Below, one piece after another: positions 1 to 6,469 of a stretch of 10,362 nucleotides of DNA. The notes beneath the pieces are model-generated. The model saw nothing but the letters and a program-made list of their open reading frames with translations, made no database searches and was not told the origin of the DNA. Origin of the DNA: DATKDP01 sp035546335 (GTDB lineage Bacteria; Acidobacteriota; Thermoanaerobaculia; Gp7-AA8); the NCBI GenBank assembly GCA_035546335.1, contig DATKDP010000112.1, forward strand, positions 1 to 10,362. The letters are read 5' to 3'. The translations under genes were made by a program, and so were the position numbers. Within the stretch, counting starts at the first letter, position 1. The number at the start of each line of letters is the position of its first letter.

Positions 1-95
1 ACGCAGGCATAGCGGTGACTATGTTGAGGAGGCGCAACGAAGCTCACGGCGGCGAGATCGAGCCAGGTGGTACCAATTCATCAAATACACTCCAC
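1..95 (+). repeat. Partial copy (right part) of a palindromic MITE-like element
   Basis: These 95 bases match 4172-4266 at 93 of 95 positions; the differences are at 7 (g/a) and 52 (g/t). The copy is cut off by the window edge, so only the central hairpin, the right arm and the right terminal inverted repeat are present. The central stem is kept: the g at position 7 can still form a G-U pair in RNA. The terminal repeat ends in ACTCCA at 94 and is followed by CTAG (95-98). The same four bases precede the full copy at 4107. It lies in the same orientation as the full copy, so the two bracket the transporter operon. No transposase is visible. Confidence 0.9.
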
Positions 96-204
96 TAGTC
101 TGTCCGGGCATCTGACGGCATTCGACCCCTGCCGAAAGTCACCCTCGCCCCCTCCTCCTTTCGCCACATGTGCCAAGCGCCTGCGAGCCGTACATTGCTC
201 GAGC

Positions 205-210
205 AAGGAG
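205..210 (+). promoter_or_regulatory. Ribosome-binding site that fixes the ABC ATPase start
   Basis: AAGGAG lies 8 nt before the ATG at 219. This decides the start in favour of 219 rather than an in-frame ATG at 168, which has no such site and would add 17 residues without similarity to the family. Confidence 0.8.
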
Positions 211-218
211 ATTCGCAC

Positions 219-944
219 ATGACTCGACAACCCATCATCAGTCTCACAAACATCACCAGGGAGTACAGGCTCGGAAACGTCCCCGTCCGCGCGCTCGAGA
301 ATGTCACCCTCGAGATCGCTCACGGCGACTTTCTCGCGCTCGCCGGACCCTCCGGAAGCGGCAAGACGACTCTGCTCAATCTCATCGGTTGCATCGACAA
401 GCCGGACAGCGGGCGCATCCTCTTCGACGGAGTCGACGTGACGGGGATCCCGTTGCACCGCCTCTCCAGGCTCCGCCTGCAGTCGCTCGGCTTCGTCTTT
501 CAGACCTTCAATCTCATCCCCGTGCTCACGGCCTTCGAGAACGTCGAATATCCGCTCCTGATGCAGGGAGTTCCGAAACGCCGCAGGGAATCGAAGGTTC
601 GTCACTGGCTCGACCAGGTCGGCATCAACCAGCAGTCAGGGCAGCGGCCCGACGAGATGTCCGGAGGTCAGCGCCAGCGCGTCGGAATCGCACGCGCCAT
701 GGTGGGAGATCCGAGACTCGTCGTGGCCGACGAGCCGACGGCAAATCTCGACTCGGAAAACGCCTCGCGGATCCTCGATCTGCTGGCGCGCCTCAACGAG
801 ACGACCCGGGCAACCTTCGTCCTTTCCACGCACGACCCGGCCGTCATGGCACGAGCGCGGCGCGTGATCCGGCTCCGCGATGGTCGCGTCGCCGGCGAGG
901 AGAGCAATCCGATGGTGATCGACACCGAGGAGGTCGCATGCTGA
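219..944 (+). CDS. ABC transporter ATP-binding protein, MacB/LolD type
   Basis: This 241-residue cytoplasmic ATPase would power the membrane protein encoded immediately downstream. All nucleotide-binding motifs are visible: Walker A GPSGSGKT (43-50), Q-loop Gln95, signature MSGGQ (147-151, Met replacing the usual Leu), Walker B LVVADE (167-172) and the switch His205 in STHD. Length and motif spacing fit the LolD/MacB/FtsE group, which pairs with FtsX-domain permeases and does mechanical work on periplasmic or lipid substrates instead of forming a classical import channel. The last 7 bp overlap the permease gene, implying translational coupling. The substrate cannot be read from the ATPase. 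LolD proper is possible, but the neighbours (a LolA-like protein and a beta-barrel) suggest a dedicated export system instead of the housekeeping Lol machine. Family assignment is firm; the cargo is unknown. Confidence 0.95.
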   Translation: MTRQPIISLTNITREYRLGNVPVRALENVTLEIAHGDFLALAGPSGSGKTTLLNLIGCIDKPDSGRILFDGVDVTGIPLHRLSRLRLQSLGFVFQTFNLIPVLTAFENVEYPLLMQGVPKRRRESKVRHWLDQVGINQQSGQRPDEMSGGQRQRVGIARAMVGDPRLVVADEPTANLDSENASRILDLLARLNETTRATFVLSTHDPAVMARARRVIRLRDGRVAGEESNPMVIDTEEVAC

Positions 945-2152
945 CCCGAATCGCATTTCGCAACATTCTTCGAAACCGGCGGAGATCGGCGATCACGCTT
1001 CTGGTCGTCGTCTTCGGCGCCGTGGCCATCGTGGTCTTCGGCGGCTACAAAGCCGTGACTTTCCGCAATCTTCGCGAAAGCACGATCCGCGGCAGGCTCG
1101 GGCACCTGCAGGTCTACGCGCACGGTTACTCCACCGCCGAGGCGCAGAAGCCGCTCGAATATGGCCTGGAGCGCTCGGAGGAGATACGGACGCTGATTGA
1201 AGAGGACGCGCGCGTCCGCATGACGGCGGCGCAGATCGGCCTGATGGGGCTCGTCAGCAACGGCGAGAAATCAGAAACGTTTCTCGGAACCGCCGTCGAG
1301 CCGGCGAAGGATCAGGTGATGGGAAGTCAACGGCTGGTGGCCGGCACGTACCTGCCGGAGGGCGAGCTCGATGCCGTGATCCTCGGAAAAGGACTCGCCG
1401 CATCGATGAATGCAAGCCCGGGCGACTACCTGACGATCATGACGACCACCACCGGCGGCGCACTCAACGCCATGGACGTCCGCGTTGCCGGGATCTTCAT
1501 GAGCGGAGTCAAAGAGTACGACGACCGAGCGATCAAGATGCCGATCGAAGGGGCCCGCCAGCTCCTGCAGACCGACAAGGTCGAGAAGCTGCTCGTCTTT
1601 CTCCATTCCACCGACGAGACGACGAGCGTCGCTGCCGATCTCGCCGCGGCTTTTGCCGCTCGCGGATGGCGTCTGGAGATGAAGAACTGGCTGCAGCTCG
1701 CCACCTTCTACCATCAGGTCGTCAACCTCTACAACGGAATCTTCGGATTCCTCGGGATCGTCGTCTTCGCCATCGTGATCCTGAGCGTCACGAACACCAT
1801 CGCCATGTCGATCTTCGAGCGGACCCGCGAGATCGGTGCCCTCATGGCAATCGGCACGACGCGCGCCAGGATCCGGCGGATCTTCCTGCTCGAAGGCCTC
1901 TTCATCGGAATCATCGGCGGAGCTCTCGGCCTGCTCGCGGGAGGGCTGCTCGCGCAGATCATCAATCACGGCAACATCATGCTCCCCCCGCCGCCCGGAT
2001 ACACGGTCGGTTACCGGCTCGAGCTGCTGCTGCAGCCGGGCATTCTTCTCACTGCATTCGTGATCGCAGTGGTGACCTCGACGCTCTCGTCGGTGGTTCC
2101 GGCGATCAAGGCGTCGCGTCTGAAGATCGTCGATGCGCTGGGACACATTTGA
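938..2152 (+). CDS. ABC transporter permease, FtsX/MacB/LolE-like
   Basis: This 404-residue inner-membrane protein has the standard four-helix plan. TM1 is at about residues 18-35, followed by a large periplasmic domain (about 40-262), TM2 at about 266-288, TM3 at about 321-343 and TM4 at about 368-389. The cytoplasmic stretch after TM2, with FERTREIGALMAIGTTR (293-309), is the typical coupling segment that contacts the ATPase. The tail ASRLKIVDALGHI (392-404) resembles the usual end of FtsX-domain permeases. The ATG at 938 follows GAGGAGG (927-933) and overlaps the ATPase stop by 7 bp. In the known family, LolE/LolC extract lipoproteins and MacB moves peptides or siderophores through TolC. 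Which applies here is not shown by the sequence. The same frame stays open upstream to 170, but that part only shadows the ATPase gene. Confidence 0.93.
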   Translation: MLTRIAFRNILRNRRRSAITLLVVVFGAVAIVVFGGYKAVTFRNLRESTIRGRLGHLQVYAHGYSTAEAQKPLEYGLERSEEIRTLIEEDARVRMTAAQIGLMGLVSNGEKSETFLGTAVEPAKDQVMGSQRLVAGTYLPEGELDAVILGKGLAASMNASPGDYLTIMTTTTGGALNAMDVRVAGIFMSGVKEYDDRAIKMPIEGARQLLQTDKVEKLLVFLHSTDETTSVAADLAAAFAARGWRLEMKNWLQLATFYHQVVNLYNGIFGFLGIVVFAIVILSVTNTIAMSIFERTREIGALMAIGTTRARIRRIFLLEGLFIGIIGGALGLLAGGLLAQIINHGNIMLPPPPGYTVGYRLELLLQPGILLTAFVIAVVTSTLSSVVPAIKASRLKIVDALGHI

Positions 2153-2224
2153 TGAGTCACTCCGGAGCTCGAACGACGTGCGCGACGGCATCCTTCGCTC
2201 ACTCTCTCCGCTCAGAAATGAAAG

Positions 2225-2244
2225 ACATGAATCAACATGAATCA
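2225..2244 (+). repeat. Perfect tandem 10-bp duplication upstream of the LolA-like gene
   Basis: ACATGAATCA occurs twice in a row, directly before the ribosome-binding site (AAGGAG, 2247-2252). The 10-bp period places both copies on the same helix face. It lies in the 107-bp gap between permease and LolA-like gene, the only real gap inside this operon. It may be an operator half-site pair or a simple slippage duplication; each copy contains an ATG that is not the likely start. Confidence 0.7.
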
Positions 2245-2259
2245 GCAAGGAGATCTCGA

Positions 2260-2979
2260 ATGAAAACAACTCTGCTCGTACTTCTCGCACTCTCGGCGGC
2301 TCCGCTTCTGGCCGCCGACGGCGCCGCGATTCTCGCGCGCGTCGACCACTACCGCGCTCCGCTCGAGAGTTTCGCCATCGACGTCGAGATCGTGAGCCGC
2401 ACGAAACAGAAGTCGGAGACATCCCGCTTTCGGGTCTACGGCAGCGGAAGCGACCGCAGTCTGGTGGAGTTCACCTTTCCTCAAGGCGAGAAGGGAAAGC
2501 GCCTCCTCATGCTGCGCGATGCCATGTGGATCTACATGCCGGCGGCGAGCCGCCCGATTCGTATCTCTCCTCTCCAGCGCCTGATGGGCCAGGCATCGAA
2601 TGGCGACGTGGCACGCACCAGCTTCGCCGTCGACTACGAAGTTCGATCCGCTGCAGACGAGGAGTGGGAGGGGAAGAAGACCACGGTTCTCGATCTCGAG
2701 GCGAAGGATTCCGGAGTCGCCTACCACCGGGTACGTCTGTGGGTCGATCGATCGACGAGTGAGCCGCTGCGCGCCGATTTCTACGTCGCATCGGGAAAGC
2801 TGATCAAGAGGGCCTTCTACCGCGAAATGGGCCAGATGGCCGGGCGGCGCGTTCCGATCGTCGTGGAGATCGAGGACCTCCTCCGGCCGGGCGACGGAAC
2901 GACCATGCGCTACTCGAACCTCGTGGCGCGCGACAACCCCGAGAAGATGTTCTCGAAGGACTCGCTGGGAAAATGGTGA
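2260..2979 (+). CDS. Exported LolA-like protein (outer membrane lipoprotein-sorting protein family)
   Basis: This 239-residue protein begins with a clear signal peptide (MKTTLLVLLALSAAPLLAA, cleavage near 18-19), so it acts in the periplasm. The segment at about 70-125 carries the pattern of the LolA-like 'outer membrane lipoprotein-sorting protein' family (COG2834/PF17131 type): FTFPQGEKGKRLLMLRD, then MWIYMPAASRPIRIS, then a Gly/Asn/Asp turn before VARTSF. Members of this fold hold lipid or another hydrophobic ligand in a half-barrel, and are often encoded beside MMPL/RND or ABC permeases. No lipobox Cys is seen, so it is probably soluble. The start at ATG 2260 follows AAGGAG with a 7-nt spacer; earlier ATGs at 2218, 2227 and 2237 lack a site and would spoil the signal peptide. 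The stop overlaps the next gene. The likely role is a periplasmic carrier between permease and beta-barrel (inference). Confidence 0.88.
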   Translation: MKTTLLVLLALSAAPLLAADGAAILARVDHYRAPLESFAIDVEIVSRTKQKSETSRFRVYGSGSDRSLVEFTFPQGEKGKRLLMLRDAMWIYMPAASRPIRISPLQRLMGQASNGDVARTSFAVDYEVRSAADEEWEGKKTTVLDLEAKDSGVAYHRVRLWVDRSTSEPLRADFYVASGKLIKRAFYREMGQMAGRRVPIVVEIEDLLRPGDGTTMRYSNLVARDNPEKMFSKDSLGKW

Positions 2980-4106
2980 CCTGCACGCGCCTTTCCCTCG
3001 CGACAGCCGCTCTGCGGATCGTCTCGCTCCTGGTGGCGATGGCCATCGTCACGCCCCTCGATGCCGAAACGACGTTTCGTCTGTTCGGATCGGCAGGCGC
3101 GGAGGCGCAGCACACGCCTGCGAACGAAGACTCGCCGCTCAATCCGGACAACGTGGGGCGTGTCCCCGATCGCACGTCGCTCGGCGATGCCAGTGTCTTC
3201 CTCGAGGCCATGCCCGACGACCGTTCGTGGAAGGCGCGCGTGAAGCTCAGAGGAGATGCATCGGATCGAGGGAACGACTCGACTGAAATCGGCGAGGCGC
3301 TGCTGCAGGTCAGCGCCGCAGGATGGCTCGACATCACCGCCGGCAGGGTGATCGAGAAATGGGGAACCGGCTACGCCTGGAATCCTACTGCCTTCATCGG
3401 CCCGCGCAAGAGCCCGTCCGATCCGGGCGATCGGCGCTCGAGCTACCGGGGCATCGACATGGTGAAGGCGGATGTCTTCGTGAAGGACACCGCGGTGTCG
3501 CTCTATCGGCTACGCGACGGCGACTACGCGGCACGCGCCTACCGGCTGGTGCACGGCATCGATGGATCGCTCTACCTGAGGGGAGGCGACGACCCGACGC
3601 AATATGGATTCAGCCTGGCCAAAGTCTTCGGTAACGCGCTCGAGCTGCACGCCGAGGTTGCGCGCTCGGACGGCTTCGTCAAGGCGCTTGCGGGAGGGCA
3701 GTACACGTTTCGCAACGGGATCAATCTCGTCGTCGAGCTGTACCACGATGATGAAGGGCTTTCTCGGCGTGCCTGGGCGTCGTTCCGCGAACTGGTCGGG
3801 ACCTCGGAGGATCCCTTCGATCTGAGAGAAGCGAATCTCCGCTATCAACCGTTGCGGATGGCCCGCGACTATGCATTCGTTCGGCTGCACGATGGGGACC
3901 TCTGGCGCGGTGTGGAAGCAGAGCTGATCGCCATCACGAATCTCCGTGACGCATCGACTCTCGTTCGGCTGAGCCTCTCGCACAGGATCACCCCGAACAT
4001 CAGCCTCTATGTCATCGACACGGAGTTCATGGGCAGCGAAGGGAGCGAGTTCGCTTACGTTCAGATCGAGCGCGTCACGACCCTCGGCTTCCGCATCCAT
4101 TTCTAG
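2973..4106 (+). CDS. Predicted outer-membrane beta-barrel protein, family not recognised
   Basis: This 377-residue protein has a signal peptide (about 1-31, hydrophobic core LRIVSLLVAMAIV, cleavage near LDA-ET). The rest is made of alternating polar/hydrophobic strands. It ends in TTLGFRIHF, and the C-terminal Phe is the classical BAM recognition signature, so it should be an outer-membrane barrel. A distinctive conserved-looking block is at about 124-154 (GRVIEKWGTGYAWNPTAF, then a GPRKSP loop). It recalls barrels encoded with LolA-like proteins and transporters (DUF1302-like neighbourhoods), but I cannot assign a named family. The ATG at 2973 overlaps the previous stop by 7 bp; a GTG at 2976 is the alternative. 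The TAG stop (4104-4106) sits at the left edge of a palindromic element, which may act as its transcript end. The probable role is the outer-membrane component of the export system. Confidence 0.82.
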   Translation: MVTCTRLSLATAALRIVSLLVAMAIVTPLDAETTFRLFGSAGAEAQHTPANEDSPLNPDNVGRVPDRTSLGDASVFLEAMPDDRSWKARVKLRGDASDRGNDSTEIGEALLQVSAAGWLDITAGRVIEKWGTGYAWNPTAFIGPRKSPSDPGDRRSSYRGIDMVKADVFVKDTAVSLYRLRDGDYAARAYRLVHGIDGSLYLRGGDDPTQYGFSLAKVFGNALELHAEVARSDGFVKALAGGQYTFRNGINLVVELYHDDEGLSRRAWASFRELVGTSEDPFDLREANLRYQPLRMARDYAFVRLHDGDLWRGVEAELIAITNLRDASTLVRLSLSHRITPNISLYVIDTEFMGSEGSEFAYVQIERVTTLGFRIHF

Positions 4107-4266
4107 TGGAGTGTATTTGATGAATTGGTGCCAGATGGCAAAGAGATCGGCGACGTGAGCGAGGCGCGCCGACGCAGACATAGCGGTGACTATGTTGAGG
4201 AGGCGCAACGAAGCTCACGGCGTCGAGATCGAGCCAGGTGGTACCAATTCATCAAATACACTCCAC
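4106..4266. mobile_element. Complete 161-bp palindromic MITE-like element
   Basis: The ends are 27-bp inverted repeats (4106-4132 and 4240-4266) with one mismatch. The interior is also symmetric about the same centre, near 4186: GTGAGC (4155-4160) pairs with GCTCAC (4213-4218), and ACATAG (4178-4183) with CTATGT (4190-4195) around loop CGGTGA. The whole element could form one long imperfect hairpin or cruciform. If the ends are taken as TGGAG and CTCCA, the flanks are CTAG (4103-4106) and CCAG (4266-4269), consistent with a 4-bp target duplication carrying one change. A partial second copy is at 1-95. There is no coding capacity, so it would be moved by a transposase elsewhere. IS family not determined. 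Confidence 0.88.
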
Positions 4267-4292
4267 CAGGATCGAAATCGCATCGACACATG

Positions 4293-4296
4293 GGAG
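4293..4296 (+). promoter_or_regulatory. Ribosome-binding site that fixes the sensor kinase start
   Basis: GGAG is 10 nt before ATG 4307. The reading frame stays open back to a GTG at 4238, but that GTG lies inside the terminal repeat of the mobile element, lacks a ribosome-binding site, and would put a repeat-encoded hydrophilic tail in front of the first membrane helix. Confidence 0.7.
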
Positions 4297-4306
4297 AATC
4301 AAAGCG

Positions 4307-5422
4307 ATGCAGTTCCGCAATCTCAACCTCGTCGGTCTGCTCACCTGGGCGATCGTCGGCACGCCGAGCGTTCTGCGGGAGCTGCAGCGCGGCACGCTGT
4401 TAGAGCCTCGTGCCGCGGCCTGGCTCCTCTCGTTCCTCGCATTTGCCGTTTTTTTCCGGCTCGCCACGCGACCCGACTGCTTCGGCCGCCGTGAGATTGC
4501 ATTCGTCGCCGCGCAGACGGTTCTTGCGCTCATTTGCGTCGCGCTCCAACGCGACGGCTTCCAGCCGATTCTTCTCGTGATCGTTGCAGGGCAGCTCGGC
4601 TCGCGAACGATGCGCGTCGCCATCGGATGGGTCGTCGCCCAGAGCAGTATCCTCGCCCTGATCCTGAACGACCAGTACGGAAGAGACGACGGCCTGGCGA
4701 TCGCCCTCGCCTACTTCGCCTTTCAGCTCTTCGGCGTTTACACCATCCAGATCGCCCACCGCGAAGCCGAGGCGCGCACGGCGCTCGCCGAAGCGAACGC
4801 CGAACTGAAGCTGACCGCCGACCTGCTCGAGATCAGCAGTCGAACGGAAGAGCGGCTGCGCATCGCCCGCGACCTGCACGATGTGCTCGGACATAATCTG
4901 ACGGCGCTGAGTCTCAACCTCGAGACGGCGAGTCACCTGACCGAGGGGAAGGCGCACGAGCAGATCGAGAAGGGCAAGGCACTGACGAAGGTGCTGCTCG
5001 CCGACGTCCGGGAGGTCGTCAGCCGTCTCCGCAGCGATGAAGTCGTCGACCTCGGTGCGGCACTCGCCTCGCTCCGCGACGTCATCTCCGTCCCGGAGAT
5101 CCATCTCGATCTTCGCGGAGGGATCGCCATCGGCAATCCGGCGATCGCGCAGACTGCGCTGCGAAGCGTTCAGGAGATCGTCACGAACGCGGTTCGTCAT
5201 TCCGCCGCGAACAATCTCTGGCTGAGGCTCGAGCTCGCCGGCGGTGCGCTGGAGATCCATGCGCGCGACGACGGTGTGGGAACCGACCAGGTGGAGCTCG
5301 GCAACGGCCTGCGCGGGATCCGGGAGCGGGCGGAGGAAGCCGGAGGCCGGCTCGAGATCACATCCATGCGCGACGGGGGCTTTTCGCTCTTCGTCCGGCT
5401 TCCTCTGGAGGCGCGCGCGTGA
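4307..5422 (+). CDS. Membrane-bound sensor histidine kinase, HisKA_3 (DesK/NarX-LiaS type)
   Basis: This 371-residue protein is an inner-membrane sensor. The N-terminal 150 residues hold five or six hydrophobic segments (about 6-19, 38-54, 65-82, 88-99, 103-120, 130-149) with almost no periplasmic loop, as in kinases that sense the membrane itself. A short coiled linker (about 151-180) leads to the HisKA_3 box RIARDLHDVLGHNL, with phosphoacceptor His191. The HATPase_c domain follows: N-box QEIVTNAVRHS (289-299), G1 DDGVG (321-325), G2 GNGLRGIRERA (332-342). The stop overlaps the response regulator start (GTGA), so the two are translationally coupled and almost certainly partners. Its upstream region is partly the mobile repeat, so the promoter must lie in the repeat, in the 40 bp after it, or further upstream. 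Signal unknown; the neighbouring export operon makes envelope stress or lipid state plausible (inference). Confidence 0.93.
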   Translation: MQFRNLNLVGLLTWAIVGTPSVLRELQRGTLLEPRAAAWLLSFLAFAVFFRLATRPDCFGRREIAFVAAQTVLALICVALQRDGFQPILLVIVAGQLGSRTMRVAIGWVVAQSSILALILNDQYGRDDGLAIALAYFAFQLFGVYTIQIAHREAEARTALAEANAELKLTADLLEISSRTEERLRIARDLHDVLGHNLTALSLNLETASHLTEGKAHEQIEKGKALTKVLLADVREVVSRLRSDEVVDLGAALASLRDVISVPEIHLDLRGGIAIGNPAIAQTALRSVQEIVTNAVRHSAANNLWLRLELAGGALEIHARDDGVGTDQVELGNGLRGIRERAEEAGGRLEITSMRDGGFSLFVRLPLEARA

Positions 5423-6069
5423 TCCGGATCTGCATCGTCGAGGATCAGACGATCGTCCGGCAGGGGCTGCGCACACTGCTCGACCTCGCCGGCGATCTCG
5501 AAGTGGTCGCCGAAGCGAGCGACGGAGAGGAGGCAATCGCGATCGTGGAGCAGGCGAAGCCCGACGTCCTCCTGCTCGATCTCCGAATGCCGAAGCTCGA
5601 CGGCGTGGGCGTGCTGAGAACATTGAGAGAGCGCAGCTCGCAGCCGCCCACGCTGATCCTCACGACGTTCGACGACGACTCGATGCTGTTCGACGCCGTC
5701 CGCGCCGGCGCGAAAGGATGGCTGCTCAAGGACGTCTCGCTCGAGCGGCTCACCGGTGCGATCCGTACGCTCGCATCCGGCGGGTCGTGCATCGAGCCGG
5801 TGATCACCGAGCGCATCGTGCGCGCGCTGGAGAATGTCGATCTGCGCTTCGATGACGGCGGCGAACCGCCGCCGGCAGAGCCGCTGACCACCCGAGAAAA
5901 GACGATTCTCCGCCTTCTCGCCGGAGGCTACAGCAATCGCGAGATCAGTGAGCTTCTCGGAATCGCCGACGGCACGGTGAAGAACCACATCTCCAGCCTT
6001 CTTTCCAAGCTGGGCGTTCGCGATCGCACCCGCGCCGTCCTGAAAGCGATCGATCTGGGCCTGATCTGA
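5419..6069 (+). CDS. Response regulator, NarL/LuxR family
   Basis: This 216-residue DNA-binding regulator is the partner of the kinase just upstream. The receiver domain (about 2-118) shows the acidic pair Glu8-Asp9, phosphoacceptor Asp54 in LLLDLRMPKLDG, the Thr82-Thr83 switch and Lys104 in WLLKD. After a linker rich in Gly and Pro (about 146-154) comes a LuxR-type helix-turn-helix (about 155-215). It begins LTTREKTILRLLAGGYSNREI and has the recognition helix around GTVKNHISSLLSKLGV. The start is a GTG that overlaps the kinase TGA by 4 bp; the reading frame gives MIRICIVEDQ, a normal receiver N-terminus. Targets are not visible from the sequence. The upstream four-gene transporter operon and its own operon are the first candidates. 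The gene is followed within 14 bp of the stop by a GC-rich hairpin that starts a tandem repeat array. Confidence 0.95.
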   Translation: MIRICIVEDQTIVRQGLRTLLDLAGDLEVVAEASDGEEAIAIVEQAKPDVLLLDLRMPKLDGVGVLRTLRERSSQPPTLILTTFDDDSMLFDAVRAGAKGWLLKDVSLERLTGAIRTLASGGSCIEPVITERIVRALENVDLRFDDGGEPPPAEPLTTREKTILRLLAGGYSNREISELLGIADGTVKNHISSLLSKLGVRDRTRAVLKAIDLGLI

Positions 6070-6077
6070 CGCGCTGG

Positions 6078-6342
6078 GGGAGAGCGGGCGTCCCACGCCC
6101 GCCCCCGTGACATCCTCGAAGATGCCGCCACCCGCGGGAGAGCGGGCGTCCCGCGCCCGCCCCCGTGACAATCCTCGAAAGATGCCGCCAACCCAGGGGA
6201 GAGCGGGCGTCCCGCGCCCGCCTCCCGTGACATCCTCGAAAGATGCCGCCAACCCAGGGGAGAGCGGGCGTCCCGCGCCCGCCCCCGTGACATGCTCGAA
6301 GATGCCGCCAACCCAGGGGAGAGCGGCGTCCCGCGCCCGCCC
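6078..6342. repeat. Tandem array of about 60-bp hairpin units (4 full units plus a partial fifth)
   Basis: Units begin with GGGAGAGCGG at 6078, 6136, 6197, 6258 and 6317, giving lengths of 58, 61, 61 and 59 bp and a truncated fifth unit. Each carries a hairpin GCGGGCG-n-CGCCCGC followed by CCCGTGACA, TCCTCGAA and GATGCCGCCA. In unit 1 the stem is 8 bp with a CCC loop (6084-6091 and 6095-6102). Units 2-4 have a G in place of the A, so the eighth pair becomes a T/G wobble. A second small stem (CATC/GATG around CTCGAA) occurs in units 1-3. Unit 5 lacks one G of the stem. It occupies most of the 385-bp gap between response regulator and toxin-antitoxin genes. The first hairpin may end the two-component transcript. 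No gene lies here. Confidence 0.9.
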
Positions 6343-6436
6343 GGCGTGGTGGCTGCGGGGTCATCTGCGATCGGTGACGATTGTCAATCCACCACACACC
6401 GACACGACCGCGTGCACAGAAATATGCAACACGTTC

Positions 6437-6469
6437 TTGTATGTTAGTCTGTATATGAAGGCTATACAA
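6437..6469 (+). promoter_or_regulatory. Candidate autoregulatory operator over the antitoxin start
   Basis: TTGTAT (6437-6442) is mirrored by ATACAA (6464-6469), and GTATA (6451-6455) by TATAC (6463-6467). TGTAT is also directly repeated at 6438 and 6450, 12 bp apart. The inverted repeats span the ATG at 6455. A possible -10, TATGTT (6440-6445), would start the transcript close to that ATG. Ribbon-helix-helix antitoxins usually bind such short repeats to repress their own operon, so this is the natural operator candidate. The -35 is not convincing. Confidence 0.5.

Noticed and set aside
170..937. Long N-terminal extension of the permease frame
   Set aside because: The added 256 residues are an out-of-frame reading of the ABC ATPase gene. 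ATG 938 with GAGGAGG upstream is the proper start.
1271..2422. Antisense frame of 383 codons across the permease and the LolA-like gene
   Set aside because: It has acidic/Arg-rich low-complexity translation and is antisense to well-supported genes.
1..4266. Functional composite transposon
   Set aside because: No transposase is present in either copy or between them. The copies resemble non-autonomous MITEs, so autonomous transposition cannot be claimed.
4238..4306. GTG start for the kinase inside the mobile element
   Set aside because: It has no ribosome-binding site and a hydrophilic repeat-encoded tail. ATG 4307 has GGAG upstream and begins right before the first membrane helix.
4400..5623. 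Antisense frame of 407 codons across the kinase and regulator
   Set aside because: It shadows HisKA_3 and receiver coding sequence; no domain or start signal.
6078..6342. Possible CRISPR array
   Set aside because: The units repeat along their whole length with no unique spacers, the hairpin core is not a typical CRISPR repeat, and no cas genes are present.
6107..6454. Upstream extension of the antitoxin frame through the tandem repeats
   Set aside because: The translation just repeats a Pro/Arg-rich peptide dictated by the DNA repeat; the ribbon-helix-helix protein begins at 6455.
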